DNA of 41,926 nucleotides from Parvibaculaceae bacterium (GTDB lineage: Bacteria > Pseudomonadota > Alphaproteobacteria > Parvibaculales > Parvibaculaceae). A model generated the notes under the pieces. The model was not told the DNA's origin and made no database searches. It saw nothing but the letters and a program-made list of their open reading frames with translations. Numbering within the stretch: the stretch's first letter is position 1; each line of letters opens with the position of its first letter. The position numbers and the translations under genes are program-made. Below, piece after piece: positions 25,140-34,094 of the stretch. The stretch covers positions 178,244 through 220,169 of the forward strand of contig JARGNZ010000002.1 in NCBI GenBank assembly GCA_029209985.1, given 5' to 3'.

Positions 25140-25774
25140 GTGAAATTGCAATCCAACGCCATGGCTTAATGCTGGTGCTGTCTTCTCCATCTGGCGCAGG
25201 CAAAACCACCTTGTCGCGCCTTCTGCTGGAAGCAGATGAAAACATCTCCATGTCCGTTTCTGTCACCACACGCGCGCCGCGTGAAGGGGAAGTGGACGGG
25301 CGTGACTATTTTTTCAAGAGCACAGAAGAATTCGGGTTGATGCGCAATCGCGGGGAGTTACTCGAACACGCCAAAGTTTTTGACAATTATTATGGGACAC
25401 CGAGTGCACCCGTAAACGAGGCTTTGGCGAAAGGGCGCGATGTCTTGTTCGATATTGATTGGCAGGGCACGCAACAACTAATGGAAACGGCGAACCAGCA
25501 TTTGGTCAAAGTATTCATTATGCCCCCGTCGGGCCAAGAATTGGAAAAGCGTCTCACCAAGCGGGCGCTTGATCCGCCTGAGGTTGTGGCGGCACGCATG
25601 GATAAGGCGTGGAATGAAATTAGTCACTATACGGACTATGAATACATCATCATCAATGATGTGGTTGAAGAGAGCATGAAAAAACTACGCTCAATTCTAC
25701 GTGCTGAGAGGCTGAAACGTGAGCGCCAAATTGGCTTGGCAAATTTTGTGCGGGGGCTTCAACAAACCTTGTAG
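25136..25774 (+). CDS. gmk: Guanylate kinase
   Basis: Gmk phosphorylates GMP to GDP using ATP. The 212 residues have the P-loop SSPSGAGKTTL (16-26), the GMP-binding SVTTRAPREGEVDGRDYFF, HAKVFDNYYGTP, and the DIDWQGTQQL Walker B-like segment. All are standard. It is the last gene of the plus-strand run that began with fabD and converges on the alcohol dehydrogenase gene. The hairpin between them has a T-run only for the opposite strand. Gmk also links to the purine genes purF, purN and purM in the window. Confidence 0.97.
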   Translation: MSEIAIQRHGLMLVLSSPSGAGKTTLSRLLLEADENISMSVSVTTRAPREGEVDGRDYFFKSTEEFGLMRNRGELLEHAKVFDNYYGTPSAPVNEALAKGRDVLFDIDWQGTQQLMETANQHLVKVFIMPPSGQELEKRLTKRALDPPEVVAARMDKAWNEISHYTDYEYIIINDVVEESMKKLRSILRAERLKRERQIGLANFVRGLQQTL

Positions 25775-25802
25775 AGCGCGTTCGTTTTTACGAAGTCCAA
25801 AC

Positions 25803-25827
25803 AAAAAGGGGAGCCCAAGGGCTCCCC
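25803..25827 (-). terminator. Terminator of the alcohol dehydrogenase gene
   Basis: GGGGAGCCC (25808-25816) and GGGCTCCCC (25819-25827) form a 9-base stem with a minimal loop. On the minus strand it is followed by five T's. On the plus strand only AAATTC follows, so gmk is served poorly or not at all. Confidence 0.87.
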
Positions 25828-25848
25828 AAATTCGTATCAAAGCCGATG

Positions 25849-26898
25849 TTATGGCTTTAGAACAACACGTCCTACGACATTACCATCGCGCAAATCCTGC
25901 AAAGATTTTGTCGCTTGGTCGAGGGGGCGTTCTTCAACTGGAATCGGATCAATCTTGCCAGCTTTAACCAGCTTCATCATTTCGTGCGTCTCGCCCAATG
26001 AGCCCACATAGGCACCACCAATAGAAATGGCCCGCATTGGGAAGAGAGGGATAGGCATTGTCAAGGCACCGCCAAACAGCCCAACAACAATCACCTTGCC
26101 GCCTTTACGGACAACAGACGAGGCAAAGGCGAGAGAGGCTTCAGAACCCACGAAGTCAACAGCGGCAGGCACCCCGCCATTTGTATCCTTGAGGATTTGT
26201 TTAACGACGTCCTCTTGCGTTGGGTTGTAAGTTTGATGCGCACCCGCTTTAAGCCCAGCTTCCAATGTCGCTGGGTTTACATCCGCACCTAATGGCGCTT
26301 GTCCAAACATTGCTTTGGCAAATTGCAGACCCATCATGCCAACACCGCCAAGACCAACAACCATGACGCGCTCTTGATCGCTGATGCTGCCCAATTTTTT
26401 CATGGCACTATATGCAGTCAAACCTGAGCACATGTAGGTTGCAGCCAAACCTTTTGGCACACCTTCATAATCCAAAGCGTAGCGGGAATGCGGAACCAAC
26501 ACGTGGGTTGCATATCCACCGGCAACTTGAATGCCCAATTGTTGTGGTTTGTTGCAGAGCTGTTCTTCATCGCGGTTACACGTAGGGCAGTCGCCGCAAC
26601 CAATCCACGGATAGATAACCCGTTGGTCGCCAACTTTAACGCCTTCAGCGTCTGGCCCAACAGCGATTACTTCGCCTTCAATTTCATGTCCAAGAGTGAA
26701 AGGCAATTTGCGGCCTCCCCGAACGTCGAGCTTGTTGTCGCCGCCCATTGAGAAATAGCCATCGTGCAAATGCACATCAGAGTGGCACACGCCGCAGTGA
26801 GTGACTTTAATCAATACTTGAGCGCCTTGGGGTGCCGGTGTTTCAGAAGCTGTTTCCTGAAGAGCTTCACCATATTCAACGATGGATTGAGATTTCAT
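25849..26898 (-). CDS. Zinc-dependent alcohol dehydrogenase
   Basis: A 349-residue medium-chain dehydrogenase, most like the AdhP/AdhA group. Catalytic zinc ligands lie in THCGVCHSDVHLHDG and the GHE motif LGHEIEGEV. Four structural zinc cysteines follow (CGDCPTCNRDEEQLC). The NAD-binding GLGGVGMMGLQFA lies mid-protein, and the C-terminal region is typical. The start at 26898 is fixed by AGGAGG on the minus strand; longer in-frame versions are non-coding extension. It sits between gmk and rsmA, genes often adjacent in alphaproteobacteria, so it may be an insertion into a conserved block. It has its own terminator and a candidate regulated promoter. The substrate alcohol is unknown. Confidence 0.9.
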   Translation of the reverse strand: MKSQSIVEYGEALQETASETPAPQGAQVLIKVTHCGVCHSDVHLHDGYFSMGGDNKLDVRGGRKLPFTLGHEIEGEVIAVGPDAEGVKVGDQRVIYPWIGCGDCPTCNRDEEQLCNKPQQLGIQVAGGYATHVLVPHSRYALDYEGVPKGLAATYMCSGLTAYSAMKKLGSISDQERVMVVGLGGVGMMGLQFAKAMFGQAPLGADVNPATLEAGLKAGAHQTYNPTQEDVVKQILKDTNGGVPAAVDFVGSEASLAFASSVVRKGGKVIVVGLFGGALTMPIPLFPMRAISIGGAYVGSLGETHEMMKLVKAGKIDPIPVEERPLDQATKSLQDLRDGNVVGRVVLKP

Positions 26899-26974
26899 AG
26901 CTGGTGGCCTCCTGAGCCGTTTCTTGTTGTCATAGCTACCAATACACATCAGGTGCGTATTTGGGCGATAAAAT

Positions 26975-27053
26975 ATTATGAGCAGTGAATGTACACCACT
27001 CCGCCCTGTAAAAAAGGCCAGATCCCCCACCCTTGATGCCAGTAAATGTACTG
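26975..27053 (-). promoter_or_regulatory. Candidate promoter and repeated 12-mer ahead of the alcohol dehydrogenase
   Basis: On the minus strand a good -10 (CATAAT, 26980-26975) has no matching -35. Two near-identical 12-mers lie just upstream: GTACATTCACTG (26994-26983) and GTACATTTACTG (27051-27040), differing at one base. The distal one is part of CAGTA-N4-TACTG (27040-27053). The pattern fits activator sites for an activator-dependent promoter. Confidence 0.4.
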
Positions 27054-27128
27054 ACTGTGTGGAGTATTTGGCGGGATGTACTTAGTTTGCCATGCCTACA
27101 CGTCCGGGACAATGCGGCATCTGATAAT

Positions 27129-27968
27129 TTATTCAGCCGCGCTGTAGGCACGCGCTAAAGCGCAGAATTGCTCTACACTGAGCGTTTCAGCCCTGGCTTC
27201 TTGGGCAATGCCTGCCTCTTCGAGCAAGGGCAGTGGATCACGTCCCAGTGGTTTTAAGCTGGCCCGCACCATTTTGCGTCTTTGGCCAAAAGCCGCCCCG
27301 ACAACACGGTTCAACATGCCTGCATCTGCTGGTGCCAGCGGTTCTGACCGAGGGGTGAGGCGCACAATTGCAGAGGTAACTTTAGGGGGAGGTGTAAAAT
27401 TGCGGCGGTCTACATCAAACATCAATTCAGTTTCACATCGCCACTGAGCCAAAATGGATAAGCGGCCATAGGCTTTGCTGCCCGGTTGGGCCGTAATCCG
27501 ATCCGCGACTTCTTTCTGAAACATCAGCGAAAGGTTGGTGAAAAAAGGGGGCCATGGCTCGCTTTGCAACCACCCAACGAGAAGCGGTGTGGCGACATTA
27601 TAAGGCAAATTGGCGACAATTTTTTTGGGTCGGTCGGATAGGTTTTCTAAATCAACCTCCAACGCATCTCCCTCAATCACGTCCAAGCGTCCCGGATAGG
27701 CCGCTTGAATTTCTCCCAATGCAGCAAGGCAGCGGGGATCACGTTCAATGGCAATAACGCGTTCAGCACCTTCGGTCAAAAGCGCGCGTGTCAGCCCGCC
27801 AGGACCAGGCCCCACTTCGATAATGTCAAATCCTGTAAAACTCCCCGCCGTGCGTGCAATGCGGCTGGTTAAGTTCAAGTCGAGCAGAAAGTTTTGACCC
27901 AATGACTTTTTGGCGCGTAGGCCATGAGTGTCAATGACATCACGTAAGGGGGGAAGGCCATCACTCAT
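27129..27968 (-). CDS. rsmA: 16S rRNA dimethyladenosine transferase RsmA (KsgA)
   Basis: RsmA dimethylates two adjacent adenosines at the 3' end of 16S rRNA during 30S maturation. The 279 residues have the SAM site VGPGPGGLT (near residue 52), the acidic IERD turn, and the catalytic [11 protein letters not shown]. The [10 protein letters not shown] start region binds the RNA. The start overlaps the pdxA stop by 8 bases, so translation is coupled. It ends the lptF-lptG-lptD-surA-pdxA-rsmA run, an arrangement also known from enterobacteria (surA-pdxA-rsmA). Confidence 0.96.
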   Translation of the reverse strand: MSDGLPPLRDVIDTHGLRAKKSLGQNFLLDLNLTSRIARTAGSFTGFDIIEVGPGPGGLTRALLTEGAERVIAIERDPRCLAALGEIQAAYPGRLDVIEGDALEVDLENLSDRPKKIVANLPYNVATPLLVGWLQSEPWPPFFTNLSLMFQKEVADRITAQPGSKAYGRLSILAQWRCETELMFDVDRRNFTPPPKVTSAIVRLTPRSEPLAPADAGMLNRVVGAAFGQRRKMVRASLKPLGRDPLPLLEEAGIAQEARAETLSVEQFCALARAYSAAE

Positions 27969-29028
27969 TTGGGTTCTCCGTCAAGCCGGGGTGGCGGCTT
28001 GCCATTCTATGTTGGGCCATCGTCGCAGCGCCGTAAAGCGCGGCAATAAAGCTCTCTGCGTTGGCAATGCCTTGGGTGGCAATATTGAAAGCTGTGCCGT
28101 GATCTGGGGATGTGCGGACGAGGGGCAACCCAAGGGTCGTATTCACCCCCCGGTCAAAATCAATTGTTTTCAGCGGAATAAGCGCTTGGTCATGATACAT
28201 GCACAAAACCGCATCGTAATGCGTCCGCGCACGGGCGTGAAACAAAGTATCTGCCGGGGCAGGGTCAAAAATATCAATACCCGCCGCCCGTAACCGGTTG
28301 ACGGCAGGTTGAATAATACGGCTCTCTTCATCGCCCATGGCGCCATCCTCTCCCGCATGGGGATTAAGGGCAGCAACAGCAATGCGGGGCTTGGCAATCC
28401 CAAAATCTTGCGTAAGGCTCTGGGCTAAAATGCGGCCACAGGTTTCAATCCTGTCCGTTGTAAGTTCCAAAGCCACCCGGTGCAGGGCGATGTGGATGGT
28501 AATAGGCACCACCCTAAGCCCGGGCGCTGACAGCATCATGATGGGCGTGCCACCAGTCAATTCGGCCAAAAACTCAGTATGCCCCGGATGCTTAAACCCG
28601 GCTTCGTAAAGGGATGCCTTGTGAATGGGGTTGGTCACCACACCGCTGCACTTCCCGGCGCGCACCAATTCAACGGCACCCGTAATTGAAGCAATCACAG
28701 CTTGGCTCCAAGCCGGATGAGGTGTGCCCAATTTGGATGTGGGAAGGCCCACGGCCTCCTCAAGCGCAAGAACAGGCAGGCCGTCACGAAAAGCAAGGAG
28801 CGCGTCTTCAGGTTTGGATATGGAGCATATCGGCACGTTCAACTGCAATTGCTCAGCAATAGCTTTCACCCGCGCCGGGCTATCGAGAAGAAAGAAGGGC
28901 GGCAAGTCAATGGCGCGGGTAAGCCACGCTTTGAGCGTCACCTCACAGCCAATGCCAGCAGGATCACCCATCGTTACCGCCAACGCTTGAGGCGCGAGCG
29001 GAGGGGCAGGTGAGGCTGCTTGGCTCAT
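27961..29028 (-). CDS. pdxA: 4-hydroxythreonine-4-phosphate dehydrogenase
   Basis: PdxA oxidises 4-phosphohydroxy-L-threonine in the DXP-dependent route to pyridoxal phosphate. The 355 residues show [13 protein letters not shown] at residues 19-31, [20 protein letters not shown] with a metal-binding His, [14 protein letters not shown], and [11 protein letters not shown] with a second metal His. The family layout is complete. PLP is the cofactor of Alr in this window, though the two genes are far apart. It begins 7 bases after surA's stop, so it is co-transcribed. Confidence 0.96.
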   Translation of the reverse strand: MSQAASPAPPLAPQALAVTMGDPAGIGCEVTLKAWLTRAIDLPPFFLLDSPARVKAIAEQLQLNVPICSISKPEDALLAFRDGLPVLALEEAVGLPTSKLGTPHPAWSQAVIASITGAVELVRAGKCSGVVTNPIHKASLYEAGFKHPGHTEFLAELTGGTPIMMLSAPGLRVVPITIHIALHRVALELTTDRIETCGRILAQSLTQDFGIAKPRIAVAALNPHAGEDGAMGDEESRIIQPAVNRLRAAGIDIFDPAPADTLFHARARTHYDAVLCMYHDQALIPLKTIDFDRGVNTTLGLPLVRTSPDHGTAFNIATQGIANAESFIAALYGAATMAQHRMASRHPGLTENPNE

Positions 29029-29035
29029 TTACGAC

Positions 29036-30355
29036 CTACTTCTTTGAGTCGACGATCGCGTCACGACGCAAATCACGAAACTGAAGGCGAGATACCATGG
29101 ATGTTTTTTGCGAGAATAAGCTATTTTCAACGCTCTCACGTGTGATGTTGGTGCCTTGGTCATCTTTACGGTCACAAATGGCAAATAATTCAGAACCTGC
29201 TTTAGAGCGCATTGGACCAAGCACTGTGCCAGCTTTTGAGGCTTGCAATTGGCTCCGCAAAGGATCCCGCAATTGACCAGCAAGAGCAGTTTGTGGCGGG
29301 TCTACACGACCTCCAAATTTAGGGGCAAGGTCAGCCATCTGTTTACAGGTCTTGAATTGAGCTTTGAGGCGATTGGCCTTGGCATCTGCACTCGCATATT
29401 GCGCATTCGTGGCGTTTGCTGGCACAGGAAAGAGCGTGCGCAGCAGAATAAATTGGTTCTTCATTGCATTGGGGCCGGTGCCTTGTTGGGCAGCCCGAAC
29501 GTTATAAACAAAAATACTATTTGTCGTGCGGATAGGGTCTGTCACGCCGCCCAACGGGGTTGAACGGATCGCCTCCAAAGCCCTTTCAGGCAGTTGGCTT
29601 TCTGCAACCCATCCAATGTCGCCACCCCGTGCTGCAGAGGCAGACTGGGAGAATTGCGAGGCAACCGCTTGGAACGGTGCCCCTTGGCGTAATTGCTGCA
29701 CCAAACGCTCGGCACCCGCCGTCATCTCGCGCTCTTGGGCCGCATTGTCGAAGGACAAAACAAGCTCAGACAATTGGTATTGCTTTTGATCGGCATCAGC
29801 GGCCAGTCGATTGAGAATTTCGTCTACTTCATCTGCACTGACAGTAACTTGTGGGGCAAACAAACGAGCAGTCACCTTTTGCCACGCGAGGTTGGCTGTG
29901 ATCTGGCCAATGAAAGCCTCTTTGGTGACACCGGAATTGCCCAAAAGAGCAATGATTTCATCCGGCGTGCGGCCTGAGCGCGATGCAATTTGTTCAAGCG
30001 CAGAATCGATTTCTGACTGCTCCACCTTCAACTCAAGGCGCGCGAGTTCTTGGCTCTGTAGTTTCTCATCCACCAAGCTGCGAAGCACTTGTTCCTTGAG
30101 GCGCTCTACATTCTCTTTGGTCGGGCGAATACTGCCGGAAGCCACAAGCAGGCGCATCCGCTGATCAAGGTCATACTCAGAAATGACCTCATCATTTACG
30201 ATTGCCGCAATTCCTTGCACCTCCGCCGCTTGAGCGGTTGCGGTAAGGGGTGTGCCGGGCACTGACATCACCGTGAGGCCACTGAGCGCCAAGGCTGCGA
30301 AAGTAAGTCCGGTACGAGGAGAGGCAAGGTTTAGCAAACGTCTAAAGAGTGTCAT
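29036..30355 (-). CDS. surA: SurA-type periplasmic chaperone / peptidyl-prolyl isomerase
   Basis: SurA escorts unfolded outer-membrane proteins across the periplasm to the BAM complex. The protein (439 residues from this start) has a signal peptide ending near ATAQA-A and an N-terminal chaperone domain that opens with IAAIVNDEVISEYDL. One parvulin (PPIC) domain is recognisable (QYQLSELVLSF to GDIGWV). A second, C-terminal parvulin-like region is degenerate. I chose the ATG at 30355 because AGGTG lies just ahead; an ATG five codons earlier (30370) is possible. Its neighbours lptD (a known client) and pdxA are the classical set. Confidence 0.9.
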   Translation of the reverse strand: MTLFRRLLNLASPRTGLTFAALALSGLTVMSVPGTPLTATAQAAEVQGIAAIVNDEVISEYDLDQRMRLLVASGSIRPTKENVERLKEQVLRSLVDEKLQSQELARLELKVEQSEIDSALEQIASRSGRTPDEIIALLGNSGVTKEAFIGQITANLAWQKVTARLFAPQVTVSADEVDEILNRLAADADQKQYQLSELVLSFDNAAQEREMTAGAERLVQQLRQGAPFQAVASQFSQSASAARGGDIGWVAESQLPERALEAIRSTPLGGVTDPIRTTNSIFVYNVRAAQQGTGPNAMKNQFILLRTLFPVPANATNAQYASADAKANRLKAQFKTCKQMADLAPKFGGRVDPPQTALAGQLRDPLRSQLQASKAGTVLGPMRSKAGSELFAICDRKDDQGTNITRESVENSLFSQKTSMVSRLQFRDLRRDAIVDSKK

Positions 30356-30488
30356 TCTGCACCTGGTCATGAAATCTCAGCCTCACCGTGTGGGTATGCG
30401 CCGAGGCAATAAAGTGGTTGCAAGCTAAACCCCTAAATAGTTGAGAAGAGGGGATGCTAACGGGTGGGGCAATTACTTGTTAGGATCA

Positions 30489-30508
30489 GCATACTCAATT
30501 GAGTATGC
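30489..30508. promoter_or_regulatory. Perfect 20-base palindrome between lptD and surA
   Basis: GCATACTCAA (30489-30498) is followed immediately by its reverse complement TTGAGTATGC (30499-30508), with no spacer. It lies in the 181-base gap between the lptD stop and surA. There is no T-run on either side, so it looks like a dimer-bound operator rather than a terminator. A hairpin in the lptD-surA mRNA is the alternative. The rest of the gap shows no gene. Confidence 0.5.
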
Positions 30509-30551
30509 GTTTCAACATTTCCACATGGTTTGGAGCTGTTATTACGGACAA

Positions 30552-32855
30552 TTAATACGTTGTATTTTCAGTGACATCTTGAGAGAACGCCGCACCACCC
30601 AAATGCTTCAAAGAAATACGGAATATGATGGATTGTTCAGGTTGAATATCCCGGTCTTCATAGTTGCTTTCCTCGTAAGAAAGGCCAAAACCGATACATT
30701 CATCTAGGTAATCGATGCCGATTTTATTTTCGATCGAAAGGCTATCTTCCAAATCTTGACGAGTTGAACCGCTCACCGACCAATATTCAGCAAATTGGTA
30801 TTTGGCAGACGCATGGATTTCTTCGCGGTCTTGAAGCCCTGACGAGAATGTATCGCCAAATTGACCGTAAGTGAGTGAACCGCTGAGTGGACCGTAGTTG
30901 CCGCTGAGATAAACCTCATTACGGTGAATTTCCCAGCTGTTGTGATCCACACGAAAGCGGTGAGAGATTTCAAAGTTACTATTCGGGCGCCAGACAGTCG
31001 CACCGACATAGTCAGATTGCTGATCGCGCAAACCTGTTTCTTGGCTAAAGGCCGAGTTCTCTCTCATACGTAGAGTTTGACCGATCATGAAACTCGCAAA
31101 TCCACCACCTGCACTGTAGGTGGAAGCCTGCACACCAATGTTTGCCCGTGGGCCGCCTTCCCATTGATCAAGCCCGGCAAAGCGGTTGCGATCAAAAAGA
31201 TTGGAATCATCGAAGTCAAATGCAGACGAGTCTTCGTCTGGAATTTCATCCGGGTTACCGCCGTAAGGGGAGTAAATCAACTGGACGATCGGCTCAATGA
31301 TTTGGCGAGAGCCGCCCGTGGCTTGCACCAGTGGCCAGCGCCATTCAACACCCATAGACGGGAGGGCGCGCGCAACATAGTTGTCGTCCGAAAGGCTACC
31401 GTCATCAAGGGTGACATCATTCGTGTGGTAAATGTCGCCGCGCAAGCTGGCAAAGAAAGTATAGAGTTCACCAGACTCGGTGGTTGTGGGGCGTTCCCAG
31501 CCAAATGTATTGGAGAAGCGTGTGGAATTAGCGCCCTCAGTCCGGCGCAGCACCATGACATTGGTGTCGAGGGTCGTGTCGCCCCCTAGGATTTGATCAT
31601 CAAAGACATGGTGATAATTGATCAGAGGAGCCACAAAAGGAGTGGTGTCGTCGTCATCAGTGGAGAGCAAACCTTGGAAGAAGAACCCTTCGGCGCGGAG
31701 GTAATCCTCACCAAATGCCTTTTCAACATAGGCCGTAGACGTTAAGTCCGTGTCGCTACTAATGTCGAAACGACGCAAGAAAGTGTCGTCGGATGTGAGT
31801 TCCACATCCCAGCCCCAAGTCCAGTCAGACTCGGTTTTGAACGCCGCCTCACTAAAAAAGGATCCACGGAAGTTTGTGTCCGCTGGTGTGCCAGCGTCTT
31901 CTTGCGGGTTTTTCGGGAAGTTGGTTGCCACGTCGAAGGAATATTGCCCTTCATTCAGCCGATGGCGGAATTGGCCTTGATAAAGCATCCCTTGAACGCG
32001 GGTATAGCGCGGCGTGAGGGTTGCATCCATGTTAGGCTGAATAGCCCAGTAGTAGGGGAGTTGAAACTGCGTACCCAGCTCATCAGAAACCTTAAACGAC
32101 GGCGTCAAAAAGCCCGATTGACGCTCAACCGTGGGGTCGGGATGCGAGAAGAAGGGGAGATACATCACCGGGACGCCCAGAACTTCAAAAATAGCATCTT
32201 CGTAAAGAATGCGATGTTCTTCGTTGTTGTGCACTACCTTATAGGCTTTCACCTGCCAAGAAGGCGCGCGCGTCGGATCATCTTTACACACCTCACATGG
32301 GCTAAAGACCCCCTTGTGCAGCGTCGTGACGTTCCCGTCTTTGCGCTCCGCTTTACTACCAGCAAGGCGGGATTTATCCGCAAGCAGAATCGAGATGGAT
32401 TCCACAATGCCGTTTTTCATCTCGTCGGTGAGCTCAACATTGTCAGCAAAAACCACGTCCCCTGATGGCTCCACCAAGGACACATTGCCTTGTGCGCTAA
32501 CTTTGCCCGTAATTTGGTTATACGTGACCCGGTCAGCCATCAAAATGCGGGGGCCATAGACGATTTCAACATTGCCTTCAGCGGTAACAATCTGCGTGTC
32601 TTGATTGTAGACAAGCTCATCGGCTTGCATCAAAACTTCGTCGTCTTCGGAAACCGATTGCACTGTAGGAAGAGGGGCGGTCGGTGCAGCAAAAGCAGAT
32701 TGCCCGGAGGCATCGCTCAACGTAAGGCCGACAACGGCCGCACTGCCAAGTAAAAGGCGGCTTGTAAAAGGAAATGCCATCAGTGAAAAGCCGATCTGGG
32801 CGACGCTTCCCAAAAATTGGGTGCGTTTTGACCACTGTGTTTCACGATTCGACAT
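30552..32855 (-). CDS. lptD: LPS-assembly protein LptD
   Basis: LptD is the outer-membrane barrel that, with LptE, inserts lipopolysaccharide into the outer leaflet. The 767-residue protein has an N-terminal signal region and a periplasmic LptA/OstA-like domain (ADELVYNQDTQIVTAEGNVEI and ADRVTYNQITGKVSAQGNV segments). A large barrel of alternating aromatic strands follows. Markers are CEVC (an N-terminal-domain CxxC), VPVMYLPFFSHPDP, and GFLTPSF. It has three cysteines, two in CEVC and one in YLDECIG, compared with four in E. coli. The start at 32855 is preferred: GGGGAA lies ahead and a Gly-rich stretch before it looks non-coding. It follows lptG. Confidence 0.94.
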   Translation of the reverse strand: MSNRETQWSKRTQFLGSVAQIGFSLMAFPFTSRLLLGSAAVVGLTLSDASGQSAFAAPTAPLPTVQSVSEDDEVLMQADELVYNQDTQIVTAEGNVEIVYGPRILMADRVTYNQITGKVSAQGNVSLVEPSGDVVFADNVELTDEMKNGIVESISILLADKSRLAGSKAERKDGNVTTLHKGVFSPCEVCKDDPTRAPSWQVKAYKVVHNNEEHRILYEDAIFEVLGVPVMYLPFFSHPDPTVERQSGFLTPSFKVSDELGTQFQLPYYWAIQPNMDATLTPRYTRVQGMLYQGQFRHRLNEGQYSFDVATNFPKNPQEDAGTPADTNFRGSFFSEAAFKTESDWTWGWDVELTSDDTFLRRFDISSDTDLTSTAYVEKAFGEDYLRAEGFFFQGLLSTDDDDTTPFVAPLINYHHVFDDQILGGDTTLDTNVMVLRRTEGANSTRFSNTFGWERPTTTESGELYTFFASLRGDIYHTNDVTLDDGSLSDDNYVARALPSMGVEWRWPLVQATGGSRQIIEPIVQLIYSPYGGNPDEIPDEDSSAFDFDDSNLFDRNRFAGLDQWEGGPRANIGVQASTYSAGGGFASFMIGQTLRMRENSAFSQETGLRDQQSDYVGATVWRPNSNFEISHRFRVDHNSWEIHRNEVYLSGNYGPLSGSLTYGQFGDTFSSGLQDREEIHASAKYQFAEYWSVSGSTRQDLEDSLSIENKIGIDYLDECIGFGLSYEESNYEDRDIQPEQSIIFRISLKHLGGAAFSQDVTENTTY

Positions 32856-32993
32856 TAATTCCCCATTGCCCCCTAAGCCGTTACCAGAAAACACCATACC
32901 CCCGGCCATTCTCCGTCTGCCACGCGTTAACCTATACTTCTAAAGTGTCTGTGACCCATTTTCTAGGCAAAACCCAGCAATTTTCAAATTAAC

Positions 32994-34094
32994 CTAGCCA
33001 TCTTCCAAATAAAACAAGGCAGAAAGCCCAAGAAGGAGCGCAACCCCTGCCGGTGCCCATGCCGCGAGGAAAGGTGGCACACTGCCACTGTTGCCGAGCG
33101 CCAAAGACAGTTTGGTGAGGAAGAAGAACAAAAACCCTGAGATCACAGCCCCAATGATGAGTTGATTAAGCCCCCCCATGCGCGAAGTCCGCATGGTGAA
33201 GGCCGCTGCAATCAGCACCATTGTGGCAAAAAGTACAGGATTGGAAATAAGCGAGTGCCAATAAATTCGGTGCCGAACAGCCGAAAACCCGGCCTTTTCT
33301 GCGGTTTCAATAAAACGAGGCAAGTCCCAAAATGAAATGGTTTTCGGGCTGGCAAAACTTTCTTGAACTTGTGTCGGCTGTAGGTTGGTTTTCAGTTGGT
33401 ATTCTTTTTCATAGGACGTGGGCGGCTCAATACCCGTGATCCAAGCATTCGTCAAAAGCCAGAACCCTTTGTCGAGGGAGGCTTTCTCCGCGTCGATTCG
33501 GCCTAAAAACTCATCACTCGGACCATATTGGAAAACAATAACGTCCTGCAGCTCAATCCCGGCATCAGTCTGGCTGCCCCGCAAGGCGTGCACAACCTTT
33601 CGGCCTTCTTGATTGGCCTCGCCCAGCCATAACCCAGATTGACTGAGTGATAGAATGCTTGCGCGTCCCTTGATGTGCTTGGCTTCCATCACCTCAAAGC
33701 GAGAGATCATGCGGGCGGCAACGGGATTATAAACCGTTGTGACAAAGGTGCCGAGAATGAACGCCAATACAAAAATGGGGGCCAAAAACTGCCACGCCGA
33801 GACACCGGCCGCGCGGGCCACAACCAGCTCGCTGGATCGGTTGAGCCGCAACAGCGCTGCCATGGCCCCAATGAGAACCGCAAACGGCAACACTTCAGCA
33901 CCTAAGCTGGGCATACGTAGGGAGGTCATGGTCAAAACATCAAGGAAGCTAATGCTTTGATTGTCAGATGTGCGCCGTAACAACTCGACAAAATCCGCCA
34001 GAAAAATGACAACGGTGCAGACGGCAAAGGCCCCAAAACTCATTTTGAGAAATTGATAGCCAAAATACCGTGAGAGGGTCCAACTGAAATTCAT
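32994..34094 (-). CDS. lptG: LPS export permease LptG
   Basis: LptG is one half of the LptB2FG inner-membrane transporter that extracts LPS for delivery to LptD. The 366 residues begin with a membrane helix after LSRYFGYQFL. They show a helix-loop pattern of six membrane segments (three at each end) around a periplasmic beta-jellyroll. The N-terminal pair has SELVVARAAGVSAW, the coupling element typical of LptF/LptG. The start overlaps the lptF stop by 4 bases. The ATPase LptB is not in this window. Confidence 0.95.
   Translation of the reverse strand: MNFSWTLSRYFGYQFLKMSFGAFAVCTVVIFLADFVELLRRTSDNQSISFLDVLTMTSLRMPSLGAEVLPFAVLIGAMAALLRLNRSSELVVARAAGVSAWQFLAPIFVLAFILGTFVTTVYNPVAARMISRFEVMEAKHIKGRASILSLSQSGLWLGEANQEGRKVVHALRGSQTDAGIELQDVIVFQYGPSDEFLGRIDAEKASLDKGFWLLTNAWITGIEPPTSYEKEYQLKTNLQPTQVQESFASPKTISFWDLPRFIETAEKAGFSAVRHRIYWHSLISNPVLFATMVLIAAAFTMRTSRMGGLNQLIIGAVISGFLFFFLTKLSLALGNSGSVPPFLAAWAPAGVALLLGLSALFYLEDG

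Noticed and set aside
26899-27030. 44-residue N-terminal extension of the alcohol dehydrogenase
   Set aside because: It has no similarity to the family, runs through the candidate promoter and lacks the AGGAGG found before the ATG at 26898.
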